DNA from: an uncultured Opitutales bacterium
Lineage (GTDB): Bacteria; Verrucomicrobiota; Verrucomicrobiia; Opitutales; Intestinicryptomonadaceae
Direction of reading: 5' to 3'
Length of the DNA: 64,000 bases
Assembly: GCA_944389215.1 (NCBI GenBank)
Contig: CALXLN010000108.1
Location: 1-64,000 of the forward strand
Shown here: positions 36,997-44,884 of the stretch, in pieces
Numbering within the stretch: position 1 is the first letter of the stretch
Layout: every line of letters starts with the position of its first letter
Notes under the pieces: generated by a model
What the model was told of the DNA's origin: nothing
Databases searched by the model: none
Seen by the model: the letters and a program-made list of their open reading frames with translations, nothing else
Made by a program: the position numbers and the translations under genes

Positions 36997-38715
36997 TTAT
37001 TTGTTTGCTTGGGATTCGGCGTCGGTATCCAGCGATTTCAGGCATGCGCGGGCTATTTCCGATATTCGGGGCAATCCGCATTTAAGCGCGCAATCCAGCA
37101 AGCTTGAGAGGGCGGGCAGGAAATAATTTTCGTATTCCCGCAAGCCCTTTTTTAACGAGAGAAATCCGTACGCGCCCAAAGCCTGCATAAGGCGTTCAAC
37201 GGCTGCGATATTCAGCATATTTGCGGCGTCGGATGCGGATATTTCGCTTCCGGATATATATTCTTGCAAAAGTTCTTCTCGAAATTCGGCGGGCAGTTTT
37301 ATGTATGGGTCGAAAAGAAGGGAGGCAAGATCGTAATACGGATTGCCCAATCTCATTCCTTGGAAATCTATAAATCCTATTTCGCCTTCGCCGCTTACAA
37401 TTATGTTTTGGGATTGCAAATCGCGGTGCAGCAGCGCCGGCGCATGCGCGGACAGAGTTTGCCTTATCATTTCAAATTCGCTTTCAGGAAGGTCGGGAGC
37501 AAGCCCGAAACGATTCTTTACGCACTCTTCAAAAAAGTAATTCTGCTCCCATTTGTAGAGGCTTTCGTTAAACTCCTGCGAAAGTTCAAAAGGGGAATTT
37601 TGAAAAATTTCGGTAATTTTGGTGTGCAGGCGCCTTATGTGGGCAACGACTTTTTTATAAGCGTCTTTTTTGCGCGCTTGGGGAATTTCGGACAGATTTT
37701 TTTCTCCGGCGTCTCTCATTACGATTGACCTGTCTTCTGCGGAGTCGAATATTATTTCGGGCACGGGAAATTCGTTTTTGCGGAGGAATTTCGCAATCGG
37801 CGCATACAGGAAATTTTCACGCTTGTCCGGAGAATAAAAGCATGCGACGAGATTCCCGTGTTTGGGGTCTTTGAATTTAAAAAATTCCCGCATGGATCCG
37901 CCCTTGTCTATTTCGGAAACTGTTTCCGGAAAAAATCCGTATGAACGCAGCTGCGCCAATCTGAAGTTTCTGTCGGGTGGAGACATTCTGTTTACTTCTA
38001 CATATTCTTCCGACGTTCCGATATCCGTCCAAGTCCCGCCGTTTTCAGTATAGAAACTTACGGAGTTTCCATCCATGCGCATTGATTCCAAAAATGTTTC
38101 GACTATGGAAAAAACGTTATTTGGGTTGCTTTCCAGAAGTCCAAACAGGGGAGGATTTGCGGCGTAGAATCCGCAGAACTGCATAACGGCGTCAAAGGGC
38201 TTTTTTAGCTTGAACCTCATGTCTGCCACCTTGTCGCCGCTTACGCACACGTTGTTGAGGTTTCCGCCGCCGCGCAGGCAGAGTGTTGCGGCGCACCGCG
38301 GGTCGGACTCGAAATTCTTGTAGGCGGCGGCGATAAACGGTTTTGGATTGGCGTCAAAAAAAATGTCTCCGTTGTGAACGAGAATGGGCTTTGAGCGATC
38401 GATTTGTCCGAGTATGTTTTTCAGCGCTCCGCCTGTGTCCAGAATTTCCGGGGATTCGCGCACAAGGATTATTTCTGCCCCCTTGTATAAGCGTTTTCCG
38501 TCTGCGCGGGCGGGAAAAGCGGATTCAAATTTATCCGCCAAATGGCAAGTGTTTATAAAAAATTTTTCTATCCCAACGGCCGTGAGTTTGTCGAGTATGT
38601 TGCAAACCATCGGTTTTCCGCGCACGCGCAAGAGAGGTTTGGGCGCAATATCCGTAAGCGGTCTCAGGCGCGTGCCGTAACCGGCGCATAAAATCAGAGC
38701 GGTGTCGATTTCCAT
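36997..38715 (-). CDS. Fused sugar-1-phosphate nucleotidyltransferase / sugar kinase (MurU-AmgK type)
   Basis: A 572-residue bifunctional protein starting at ATG 38715. Residues 1-245 are a nucleotidyltransferase: ILCAGYGTRLRPLTDIAPKP (about 8-27), HNGDIFFDANP (115-125) and TENGGTWTDIGTSEEY, very close to MurU, which makes UDP-MurNAc. Residues 255-572 are an APH-fold kinase with LLHRDLQSQN (catalytic Asp432) and IDFQGMRLGNPYYDLASL, close to AmgK, the anomeric MurNAc/GlcNAc kinase. In Pseudomonas these two proteins come from separate neighbouring genes and serve peptidoglycan recycling. Here both activities appear on one chain, in pathway-reverse order. Other NDP-sugar salvage pathways are possible. 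The end abuts the duplicated methyltransferase tail. Confidence 0.8.
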   Translation of the reverse strand: MEIDTALILCAGYGTRLRPLTDIAPKPLLRVRGKPMVCNILDKLTAVGIEKFFINTCHLADKFESAFPARADGKRLYKGAEIILVRESPEILDTGGALKNILGQIDRSKPILVHNGDIFFDANPKPFIAAAYKNFESDPRCAATLCLRGGGNLNNVCVSGDKVADMRFKLKKPFDAVMQFCGFYAANPPLFGLLESNPNNVFSIVETFLESMRMDGNSVSFYTENGGTWTDIGTSEEYVEVNRMSPPDRNFRLAQLRSYGFFPETVSEIDKGGSMREFFKFKDPKHGNLVACFYSPDKRENFLYAPIAKFLRKNEFPVPEIIFDSAEDRSIVMRDAGEKNLSEIPQARKKDAYKKVVAHIRRLHTKITEIFQNSPFELSQEFNESLYKWEQNYFFEECVKNRFGLAPDLPESEFEMIRQTLSAHAPALLHRDLQSQNIIVSGEGEIGFIDFQGMRLGNPYYDLASLLFDPYIKLPAEFREELLQEYISGSEISASDAANMLNIAAVERLMQALGAYGFLSLKKGLREYENYFLPALSSLLDCALKCGLPRISEIARACLKSLDTDAESQANK

Positions 38716-38809
38716 ATCTCGTGCAATCTTGCTCCAAAATCCGCCTTTTACAAGCCAAAGTGCGGGCGTCTGAAAAAAAACAAACTTTCCAAAAAACAAA
38801 CTTCAAAGA

Positions 38810-38838
38810 TTGACATACGCCGGCGGGGAACTTAAATA
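38810..38838 (+). promoter_or_regulatory. Sigma70 promoter of the PpiD/SurA-like gene
   Basis: TTGACA at 38810-38815 and TAAATA at 38833-38838 are exactly 17 bases apart, with the start codon 22 bases beyond. Confidence 0.75.
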
Positions 38839-38860
38839 GGTATCTTTAAAAAATTTCAGT

Positions 38861-40510
38861 ATGATTACTTGGATCCAATTAGTATTGCAAAAACACCACA
38901 AATCCGTTTTCAGCGTTTTGTTGGTCGTTATCATAATAGCTTTCGTTTTTACGATAGGTCAGGTTCCGTTCCTTGGCGATAGAAATCGCGCGTGGGACGA
39001 ACACAAGGACTTCTACGGTTTCGACTTGTCCAATCAAGCCGTAATCTCACAGTTGCAGACCTGCGCCTTTTACGAGGCCATTTTGGCGGGAATGCAGATT
39101 CAAACCCAAGAGCAGCTTACGCAGATGATTCTTAGGCAGGCCTATTTGCTTTCGTTGGCTAAAGACCTCAATATCCGCCAAGTGTCGGAAGCTGAATTGC
39201 GCGACTATTTGCAAAAAGCTCCGATTTTTTTGAATCCCGACGGAACGTTTAGCGCACAGCTTTGGAATAAATTTAAAGAGGAGCGCATCGGAACAGGGCG
39301 CATCAGCGACGAGTCTCTGACTTTTATAATAGCCCAGAATGCCCTGGTCTCCAAAATGTCGAAACTTTTGGGCGGTCCGGGATATGTTTTCAAAAGCGAG
39401 GTTGAGCGCGAATACAACCAGAGTTACGGAACGTGGGATTTCAACTTGGCAATACTCGATTATGCCGACTTTAAGCCGGAAATCAAAGCCGATTCCGCGG
39501 CTTTGGAGGCGTATTTCAAAGCGAATATAGAAAACTATCGCGTCGGAGAGGGCGTAGTTTTGGAAACGGCGTTTTTCCCCGCTTCAAAATACGCGTCAAG
39601 CGTGAAGGCGCCGAGCCAGGAGGAAATAGCTGCTTTCTACGGCGCCAATATGCGCAAATACGCCACTCAAAAAGACGGCAAGCCGTTTGTTCCGCAGCTG
39701 TCGGATGTAAGCGAAAAAGTAAAGGCCGATATTCTCGCCGACGCCGCTTTAAGGCAGGCTGCCACTGCGGCCGAGGAATTGGCTATAGCAATTTACGATT
39801 CCGGCGCAAAGATGAATTCTCCCGAACTTAAAAAAATCTTTAGCGATGCAAAAGTGGAGCTGAAAAAGTCGGACGTAATCCGTACAACCGACAAGTCTGC
39901 GCCCAAGGGAATGCCCGAAAGCGTTGCTTCCGTCGGATTGCAGTTGGATGAAAATTCCTTCTATACAGACCCAATTCCAGTTTCGGACGGCGTTTGGTTT
40001 GTCATGCTTGTCCAGAAAGCCGATTCCTATCTGCCGAAATTTTCCGATGTGAAGGCGCAGGTTGAAAAAGACTATCTGGAATCGCAGAAACAAAAACTTT
40101 TTGCAGAGCGCGGCGCAACTTTGGACGCTGCTTTGGCAAAAGCCGTTGCGGAAGGAAAGTCTTTTGCCGAAGTGGCGAAGGCTGCCGGCGCAAAAGTTGA
40201 AACGGTCAAGGATTTTTCGCTTATGAAGTTCGGTTCTACGGCTCCCGCAGTGATGAATGCGTACAGCGTGATTCGTTCGGAACTTCCCAAGATGAAGGTT
40301 GGCGGCGTTTCGAAAATGCAGACGCTTGCAAAGAACGGCTATATAGTAAATTTGGTAAAATTCACTAAACCTGCCGAACAGGCGGCTGCGGGCGATTTTA
40401 AAAGGCTGTCCCAAAATATAGAAACGGCGTTTAGTTCGTTTAGCGCCAACACTGTGGTGGCAGACATGATAGAAAAAGAATCAAGCGCGGCTGACCGCAT
40501 CGAAGAATAA
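38861..40510 (+). CDS. PpiD/SurA-like membrane-anchored periplasmic chaperone
   Basis: A 549-residue protein. One N-terminal membrane anchor (about residues 15-35, FSVLLVVIIIAFVFTIG) is followed by a SurA-N-like helical domain (NQAVISQLQTCAFYEAIL, QLTQMILRQAYLLSLAKDL), and a large periplasmic part ending in a helical tail. This is the PpiD layout: a chaperone that handles newly exported proteins at the Sec exit. A clear parvulin PPIase active site is not obvious, so it may act as a chaperone only. It has a near-ideal promoter and its own terminator, and is divergent from the MurU-AmgK-type gene. Confidence 0.8.
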   Translation: MITWIQLVLQKHHKSVFSVLLVVIIIAFVFTIGQVPFLGDRNRAWDEHKDFYGFDLSNQAVISQLQTCAFYEAILAGMQIQTQEQLTQMILRQAYLLSLAKDLNIRQVSEAELRDYLQKAPIFLNPDGTFSAQLWNKFKEERIGTGRISDESLTFIIAQNALVSKMSKLLGGPGYVFKSEVEREYNQSYGTWDFNLAILDYADFKPEIKADSAALEAYFKANIENYRVGEGVVLETAFFPASKYASSVKAPSQEEIAAFYGANMRKYATQKDGKPFVPQLSDVSEKVKADILADAALRQAATAAEELAIAIYDSGAKMNSPELKKIFSDAKVELKKSDVIRTTDKSAPKGMPESVASVGLQLDENSFYTDPIPVSDGVWFVMLVQKADSYLPKFSDVKAQVEKDYLESQKQKLFAERGATLDAALAKAVAEGKSFAEVAKAAGAKVETVKDFSLMKFGSTAPAVMNAYSVIRSELPKMKVGGVSKMQTLAKNGYIVNLVKFTKPAEQAAAGDFKRLSQNIETAFSSFSANTVVADMIEKESSAADRIEE

Positions 40511-40532
40511 GTTGCGGCAAAATTTCATTTTG

Positions 40533-40569
40533 CGCGGGGTTCGTTTTCTTGCGGCTCCGCGTTTTTTTT
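40533..40569 (+). terminator. Intrinsic terminator after PpiD/SurA-like gene
   Basis: CGCGGGG (40533-40539) pairs with CTCCGCG (40555-40561), one G-U pair included, followed by eight T. Confidence 0.7.
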
Positions 40570-40640
40570 GCTCTTTAAATTTTTTGAAATTTTACGATAA
40601 TATACGCTAACGTTTTTTTTACATTCTCATTATTCAAAAA

Positions 40641-40670
40641 TTGAAAAAAAAACTTGCAATTGTCTATAAT
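40641..40670 (+). promoter_or_regulatory. Sigma70 promoter of the Lys/Ala-tailed small protein gene
   Basis: TTGAAA at 40641-40646 and a perfect TATAAT at 40665-40670 are 18 bases apart, 76 bases before the chosen start codon. Confidence 0.65.
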
Positions 40671-40746
40671 TGAGTTTGATTATATGCTCATAAAGGCGGT
40701 AAATACCCTTTTGAGGTTATCGCCTCAGCAATTGAAAGGAAAAAAA

Positions 40747-41163
40747 ATGGCTGCAAAAACATCAAAGAAGCTCGCGGGCGTTGCTCCCAAGACTGCGACA
40801 AAGAAGGGCGCTAAAGCTTGTGCGTCTTCCAAGAAACCGGCGACCGCCGCGAAAGAAGCGGTTGAGCCCAAGAAGGCCTGTTGCAAGAAGGGCAAATGCT
40901 CCGATACAAAACTCACTCGCGTTATTGTGAAGTTTGATGCGGGCTGGGGAAACCAGCTCTACATTCGCGGAATAGGCGCGGGGCTTAATTGGCAAAAAGG
41001 AATTGTTATGCAGTGCGTCGGAGACGATGAATGGCTTTGGGAACAGATTGTTTCCAAAGGCGACGTTTCCTTTAAAATCCTCCTTAACGACGAGGTTTGG
41101 AGCCAGGGCGAAGATTATGTCGTGGCGTGTGGCGATACAATAATTTGCCATCCGACGTTCTAA
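40747..41163 (+). CDS. Small protein: Lys/Ala-rich tail, CCKKGKC patch and CBM-like beta domain
   Basis: A 138-residue protein from ATG 40747, which has AAAGGA just upstream. The earlier in-frame ATG (40654) lies before the -10 element of the likely promoter and is rejected. Residues 1-44 are Lys/Ala/Thr/Ser-rich like a histone-H1 tail, then a short KKACCKKGKC patch. Residues 54-138 form a compact beta domain (RVIVKFDAGWGNQLYIRG, DEWLWEQ, FKILLNDEVWSQGEDY) that reads like a starch-binding-type CBM20/CBM48 immunoglobulin fold. No signal peptide is present, so the domain probably binds something cytoplasmic, perhaps glycogen or another partner. Function unknown; the fold call is by eye. Confidence 0.7.
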   Translation: MAAKTSKKLAGVAPKTATKKGAKACASSKKPATAAKEAVEPKKACCKKGKCSDTKLTRVIVKFDAGWGNQLYIRGIGAGLNWQKGIVMQCVGDDEWLWEQIVSKGDVSFKILLNDEVWSQGEDYVVACGDTIICHPTF

Positions 41164-41182
41164 TTGCATATATTATTTTCTC

Positions 41183-41213
41183 GCGCGTCTCAACCGGGGC
41201 GCGCTTTTTTTTT
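41183..41213 (+). terminator. Intrinsic terminator after the Lys/Ala-tailed CBM-like gene
   Basis: A nine-pair stem (41183-41191 with 41196-41204, two G-U pairs) has a four-base loop and is followed by nine T. Confidence 0.85.
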
Positions 41214-41312
41214 GAGCGCGCGGATTTTATTGTGTGTTTGAATTGGATTGCGGCGGATATTTGGAGATTAAACTGTTGAAATTTTTGGCGCTTTAAAATA
41301 GACAGGTTGGAG

Positions 41313-42578
41313 ATGAAAACTTTATATTACGATTGTTTCGCGGGAATAAGCGGAGACATGAATCTTGCAGCTCTCGTCGATTTGGGCGCGGATGCGGACA
41401 GGCTTGAGCGCGGCTTAAGAAAGCTGAATTTGGACGGTTGGAAACTTTCATTTGAGAAGGCTTCTAAAAACGGCATATGGGGAACAAAGGCGAATGTAGA
41501 GGTCGCAAGCGGGCATTGCGGGCATGCGTCTTGCGGAGTTGGCGGCGGCGGGCACTCGCACGGAGAGCACGGAAATTCAGGGCATTTGCACGGCGCGCAC
41601 GAGCATCGTTCATACGCGGATATAAAGCGGATTATTTTGGAGTCGAGGCTCTCAGATAAGGTAAAATCGTCGGCGATTGGGATATTTGACATAATAGCGC
41701 GCGCCGAAGCTCAGGTTCACGGAAAAAATGTGGACGAAGTGCATTTTCACGAAGTCGGGGCGGTGGATTCGATAATAGACGTGGTCGGAGCCGCAATTTG
41801 TGCTGAAATGCTGGATGTAGACAAAGTGGTTTCCTCATGTGTGGAATTGGGCGGGGGCACGGTCAGGTGCGCCCATGGGGTTCTGCCGGTTCCGGCGCCC
41901 GCGACAGCGATAATTTCAAAGGCGTTTCCGTCTAAAATCGGCGGAGTTTGCCACGAGGCTACAACTCCAACCGGGGCGGCAATTATTGCGTCTTTGGCGG
42001 ATGATTTTAACGTTCCGGTTTCGGGGAGATGCTTGGGTACGGGAATAGGAATAGGACATAGAGAGTGTTCGGAACTGCCGAATATCTTGCGCGTCATGCT
42101 TTACGACACTTCCGACGCCGCAAATCCGCCTTCGGGAATTGACAGCGTCCAAATGTTTGAAATATGCGCAAACTTGGACGACATGACTCCGGAACATATT
42201 TCCGCGCTATGTGCTCGGCTGTTTGAAGCCGGAGCTTTGGATGTTTGGCAGGAGTCGGTTGCAATGAAGAAAAACCGTTTGGCGGCAAAAGTATGCGCAC
42301 TGTGCAAAACGGATAAACTTGCGGACGTGCGCGCAGCATTTTTTGCGCACTCGACAACTTTGGGTGTGCGCCAATATCAGCTTTCCCGCGCGAGCATTTC
42401 GAGGGAGTCCTTTAAGAAAACCACGGAGTTCGGGGAAGTTTCCATAAAAAAATCCTCTTTTAACGGAGTAGAGCGCGTTAAGGTGGAATTTGACGACTGC
42501 GTGAAAATTTCGGAGCGCACGGGGGAATCGGTCGGCTTAATTGCAAAAAAAATAGAAAATTCGCTGGATAATGGATAA
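41313..42578 (+). CDS. larC: Nickel-pincer cofactor biosynthesis protein LarC
   Basis: A 421-residue LarC, the CTP-dependent cyclometallase that inserts nickel into the pincer nucleotide. MKTLYYDCFAGISGDMNLAALVDLGA is the LarC N-terminus (start ATG 41313). A His-rich stretch (GGGHSHGEHG through HEHRSY, about 75-105) should bind nickel. VHFHEVGAVDSIIDVVG and the later HEATTPTGAAIIASL and ECANLDDMTPE-like segments cover both LarC1 and LarC2. In Lactobacillus plantarum the two parts are joined by a programmed frameshift; here they are one continuous frame. larE overlaps its end by eight bases. Confidence 0.93.
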   Translation: MKTLYYDCFAGISGDMNLAALVDLGADADRLERGLRKLNLDGWKLSFEKASKNGIWGTKANVEVASGHCGHASCGVGGGGHSHGEHGNSGHLHGAHEHRSYADIKRIILESRLSDKVKSSAIGIFDIIARAEAQVHGKNVDEVHFHEVGAVDSIIDVVGAAICAEMLDVDKVVSSCVELGGGTVRCAHGVLPVPAPATAIISKAFPSKIGGVCHEATTPTGAAIIASLADDFNVPVSGRCLGTGIGIGHRECSELPNILRVMLYDTSDAANPPSGIDSVQMFEICANLDDMTPEHISALCARLFEAGALDVWQESVAMKKNRLAAKVCALCKTDKLADVRAAFFAHSTTLGVRQYQLSRASISRESFKKTTEFGEVSIKKSSFNGVERVKVEFDDCVKISERTGESVGLIAKKIENSLDNG

Positions 42579-43350
42579 ATTGTCCGAACAGATTTTGCCG
42601 CTGAAGAGAGTTGCTGTTGCTTTGTCGGGGGGATTGGACAGTTCCGTTTTATTGTCGGCTTGCGTCGAAATTTTGGGCGCAGAAAACTGTCTGGCGGCAA
42701 GCGCGGACACTCCTTACATGATGGCTTCCGAACAAGAGGAGGCTGCGGAGCTTTGCAGAAAACTCGGAGTTGGGAGAGTCTCCGTCAGGCTTCCGGTCGC
42801 AGAAGAAATAGCCGGCAATCCTCCCGACAGATGCTATTTGTGCAAGCGCGCCGTTTTCTCGCGCCTAATGGAGGAATCGCTTTCGCGCGGCTTTAAAAAT
42901 TTTTTGGACGGCACAAACGCCGACGATTTGTCGGATTACCGCCCTGGAATGAAGGCGCTTTCCGAGCTTGGCGTGTTAAGCCCGTTTCTCGCGGCGGGAT
43001 GGGGAAAAGAAGAAATTCGCGCCTATGCTTTGAAGCGCGGTATGGAAATCGCCTGCAAGCCGGCGTACGCGTGTTTGATGACCCGCTTTGAAACTGGGGC
43101 GCGGGTTGACGGAAGCCTGCTTAAAATGGTTGACGAAAGCGAAGATTTTCTGAGGTCTTTGGGATTTCAATGCGTGCGCGTGCGCGTCCACGGCAAATGC
43201 GCGCGCATTGAGATATCTTCTGATTCATTGCAAAAATTTTGCGAGTCGGAAAATATGGGTGTTGTAAATGCTCGCCTAAAAAAAATCGGTTTTAAGTATG
43301 TGGCTTTAGATTTGGAAGGGTACAGGCGCGGAGCAATGAACGCGCGGTAA
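42571..43350 (+). CDS. larE: ATP-dependent sulfur transferase LarE
   Basis: A 259-residue LarE. The PP-loop SGGLDSS (about 19-25) activates the carboxylate by adenylation; DRCYLCKR and KPAYACLMTRF follow, the latter holding a cysteine at the place of the sacrificial sulfur donor of the L. plantarum enzyme. LarE converts the dicarboxylate of the pyridinium nucleotide to a dithio acid. It overlaps the end of larC and is followed nine bases later by larB, so the three are one operon. Confidence 0.93.
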   Translation: MDKLSEQILPLKRVAVALSGGLDSSVLLSACVEILGAENCLAASADTPYMMASEQEEAAELCRKLGVGRVSVRLPVAEEIAGNPPDRCYLCKRAVFSRLMEESLSRGFKNFLDGTNADDLSDYRPGMKALSELGVLSPFLAAGWGKEEIRAYALKRGMEIACKPAYACLMTRFETGARVDGSLLKMVDESEDFLRSLGFQCVRVRVHGKCARIEISSDSLQKFCESENMGVVNARLKKIGFKYVALDLEGYRRGAMNAR

Positions 43351-43359
43351 AATTTGCGT

Positions 43360-44115
43360 ATGAAAAGCATATCGGAAATACTAGAAGCCTTTAAAACGGG
43401 CGATATATCTTTAAAAGACGCTCAGGCGGCAATAGAGTCTTCGGGAGTTGTCGATATTTCCCACACCCGCTTGGATGTAGGGCGCCGTTCCCGCACGGGA
43501 GTGGGAGAGGTGGTTTACGGCGCAGGGAAGACAAAGGGGCAAATATTGGACATAATAAGAAAAATTGTCGATATGGGCGAAAACACTCTCGTTACGCGCG
43601 TATCAAAAGAAATTTCCGACGCAATCTCCGCCGAATTTCCGCAAGCCCGCGCCAACGAGATAGCCCGTACGGTTTCGATAGTTTCCGACGCAGGCAAACC
43701 GGCGCACTCCGGCGGTTTGGTCGCGATAGTTACGGCGGGCACTTCCGATATGTACGTTGCCGAAGAGGCGAGGGAAACTCTGAATTTTTTAGGGGACAAC
43801 GTAAAAACTTTTTATGACTGCGGCGTCGCCGGGCTTCATAGAATACTTTCGGTAGCCGACGAAATCCGCAAGGCAAATGCGGTGATTGCAATAGCGGGTA
43901 TGGAGGGGGCTCTAGCGAGCGTTGCGGCGGGCTTGTTGAAAGTTCCGGTGATTGCCGTGCCCACAAGCGTCGGGTACGGCGCAAGTTTCGGCGGGCTTGC
44001 GGCTTTGCTTTCCATGATAAACTCCTGCGCCAACGGAGTCAGTGTAGTTAATATTGACAACGGTTTTGGTGCCGCTTATAACGCCCATCTGATTAACTCA
44101 ATAAAAGATAGGTAA
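43360..44115 (+). CDS. larB: Pyridinium-3,5-biscarboxylic acid mononucleotide synthase LarB
   Basis: A 251-residue LarB, start ATG 43360. It carboxylates and hydrolyses nicotinic acid adenine dinucleotide to begin nickel-pincer cofactor synthesis. The N-terminal helical part and DISHTRLDVGRRSRTGVGEVVYG precede a PurE-like core with IVTAGTSDMYVAEEA, DCGVAGLHR, GMEGALASV and VPTSVGYGASFGG. All are family signatures. It lies between larE and a nickel-type transporter. Confidence 0.94.
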   Translation: MKSISEILEAFKTGDISLKDAQAAIESSGVVDISHTRLDVGRRSRTGVGEVVYGAGKTKGQILDIIRKIVDMGENTLVTRVSKEISDAISAEFPQARANEIARTVSIVSDAGKPAHSGGLVAIVTAGTSDMYVAEEARETLNFLGDNVKTFYDCGVAGLHRILSVADEIRKANAVIAIAGMEGALASVAAGLLKVPVIAVPTSVGYGASFGGLAALLSMINSCANGVSVVNIDNGFGAAYNAHLINSIKDR

Positions 44116-44119
44116 ATAT

Positions 44120-44821
44120 ATGGATAATGTTCAGTCTGTTTACGCTCTTGTTGCAACGGCCGTTTTTTTGGGATTTTTTCACACTTTAATAGGCCCGGAC
44201 CACTATTTGCCTTTTGTGGCTTTGGGCAAGGCTCGCAAGTGGAGCGGGGCTCGCACTTTGTTTATCACTTTTCTATGCGGGCTAGGACATGTGCTTTCTT
44301 CAGTAATACTGGGCTTTTTAGGCATAATGCTGGGGGCAAGCGTGGGCCTGTTGGAGTCGATTGAGGGTTCGCGCGCCGACATCGTAAAATGGATGCTGCT
44401 GGTGTTCGGCGTGTGTTACATGTTGTATGGCGTGAAACTTGCCTTGGCGGGCAGAATTCACATGCACGAAAACGGCGTGGTTCACTCCCATGGACATTTG
44501 GCGCCCGGGCATACACACGAAACGGCTTTGGGGAAAAGCGCGGGCTTTTGGGTGTTGTTTATTATATTCGTATTTGGCCCTTGCGAAGTATTAATACCGC
44601 TGGTTATGTATCCGGCGTCGGAATTTAATTGGGGCGCGGTAATTGCTGTGTCTCTTGCGTTTTCATTGGCGACTTTGGGAACCATGCTTTCAATCGTAGC
44701 GTGCCTTTTATACGGAATGCGCCATATGGGAAATTGGACGGCAAAATTTGAACGTTGGAATCACACTATTACAGGCGCGGTAATCGCCGGGTGCGCGATT
44801 CTCATGTTTGTCGGGTTGTGA
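44120..44821 (+). CDS. NicO/UreH-type nickel transporter
   Basis: A 233-residue membrane protein with about six transmembrane segments. The first holds GFFHTLIGPDHYLPF, a His-x5-Asp-His-type motif of nickel/cobalt permeases, and the second GLGHVLSSVILG. A His-rich loop (HMHENGVVHSHGHLAPGHTHE, about 115-135) lies in the middle, and PCEVLIPLVMYP follows. Related UreH and NicO proteins import or export nickel or cobalt. Being four bases behind larB, it very likely supplies nickel to LarC. The operon closes with a strong terminator. Confidence 0.82.
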   Translation: MDNVQSVYALVATAVFLGFFHTLIGPDHYLPFVALGKARKWSGARTLFITFLCGLGHVLSSVILGFLGIMLGASVGLLESIEGSRADIVKWMLLVFGVCYMLYGVKLALAGRIHMHENGVVHSHGHLAPGHTHETALGKSAGFWVLFIIFVFGPCEVLIPLVMYPASEFNWGAVIAVSLAFSLATLGTMLSIVACLLYGMRHMGNWTAKFERWNHTITGAVIAGCAILMFVGL

Positions 44822-44845
44822 TGTTTTTCGGCAGCTGGCAAAGAA

Positions 44846-44880
44846 AAACGCGCGACGGATTATCGCGCGTTTTTTTTTTC
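44846..44880. terminator. Bidirectional intrinsic terminator
   Basis: A ten-pair stem (44846-44855 with 44863-44872) is flanked by A- and T-runs. It serves the lar operon (+) and the polyferredoxin gene (-). Confidence 0.85.
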
Positions 44881-44884
44881 GTAT

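Noticed and set aside
36861-37085. 74-codon frame over the duplicated methyltransferase tail
   Set aside because: It is the copied gene end plus antisense of the MurU-AmgK-type gene, not an independent gene.
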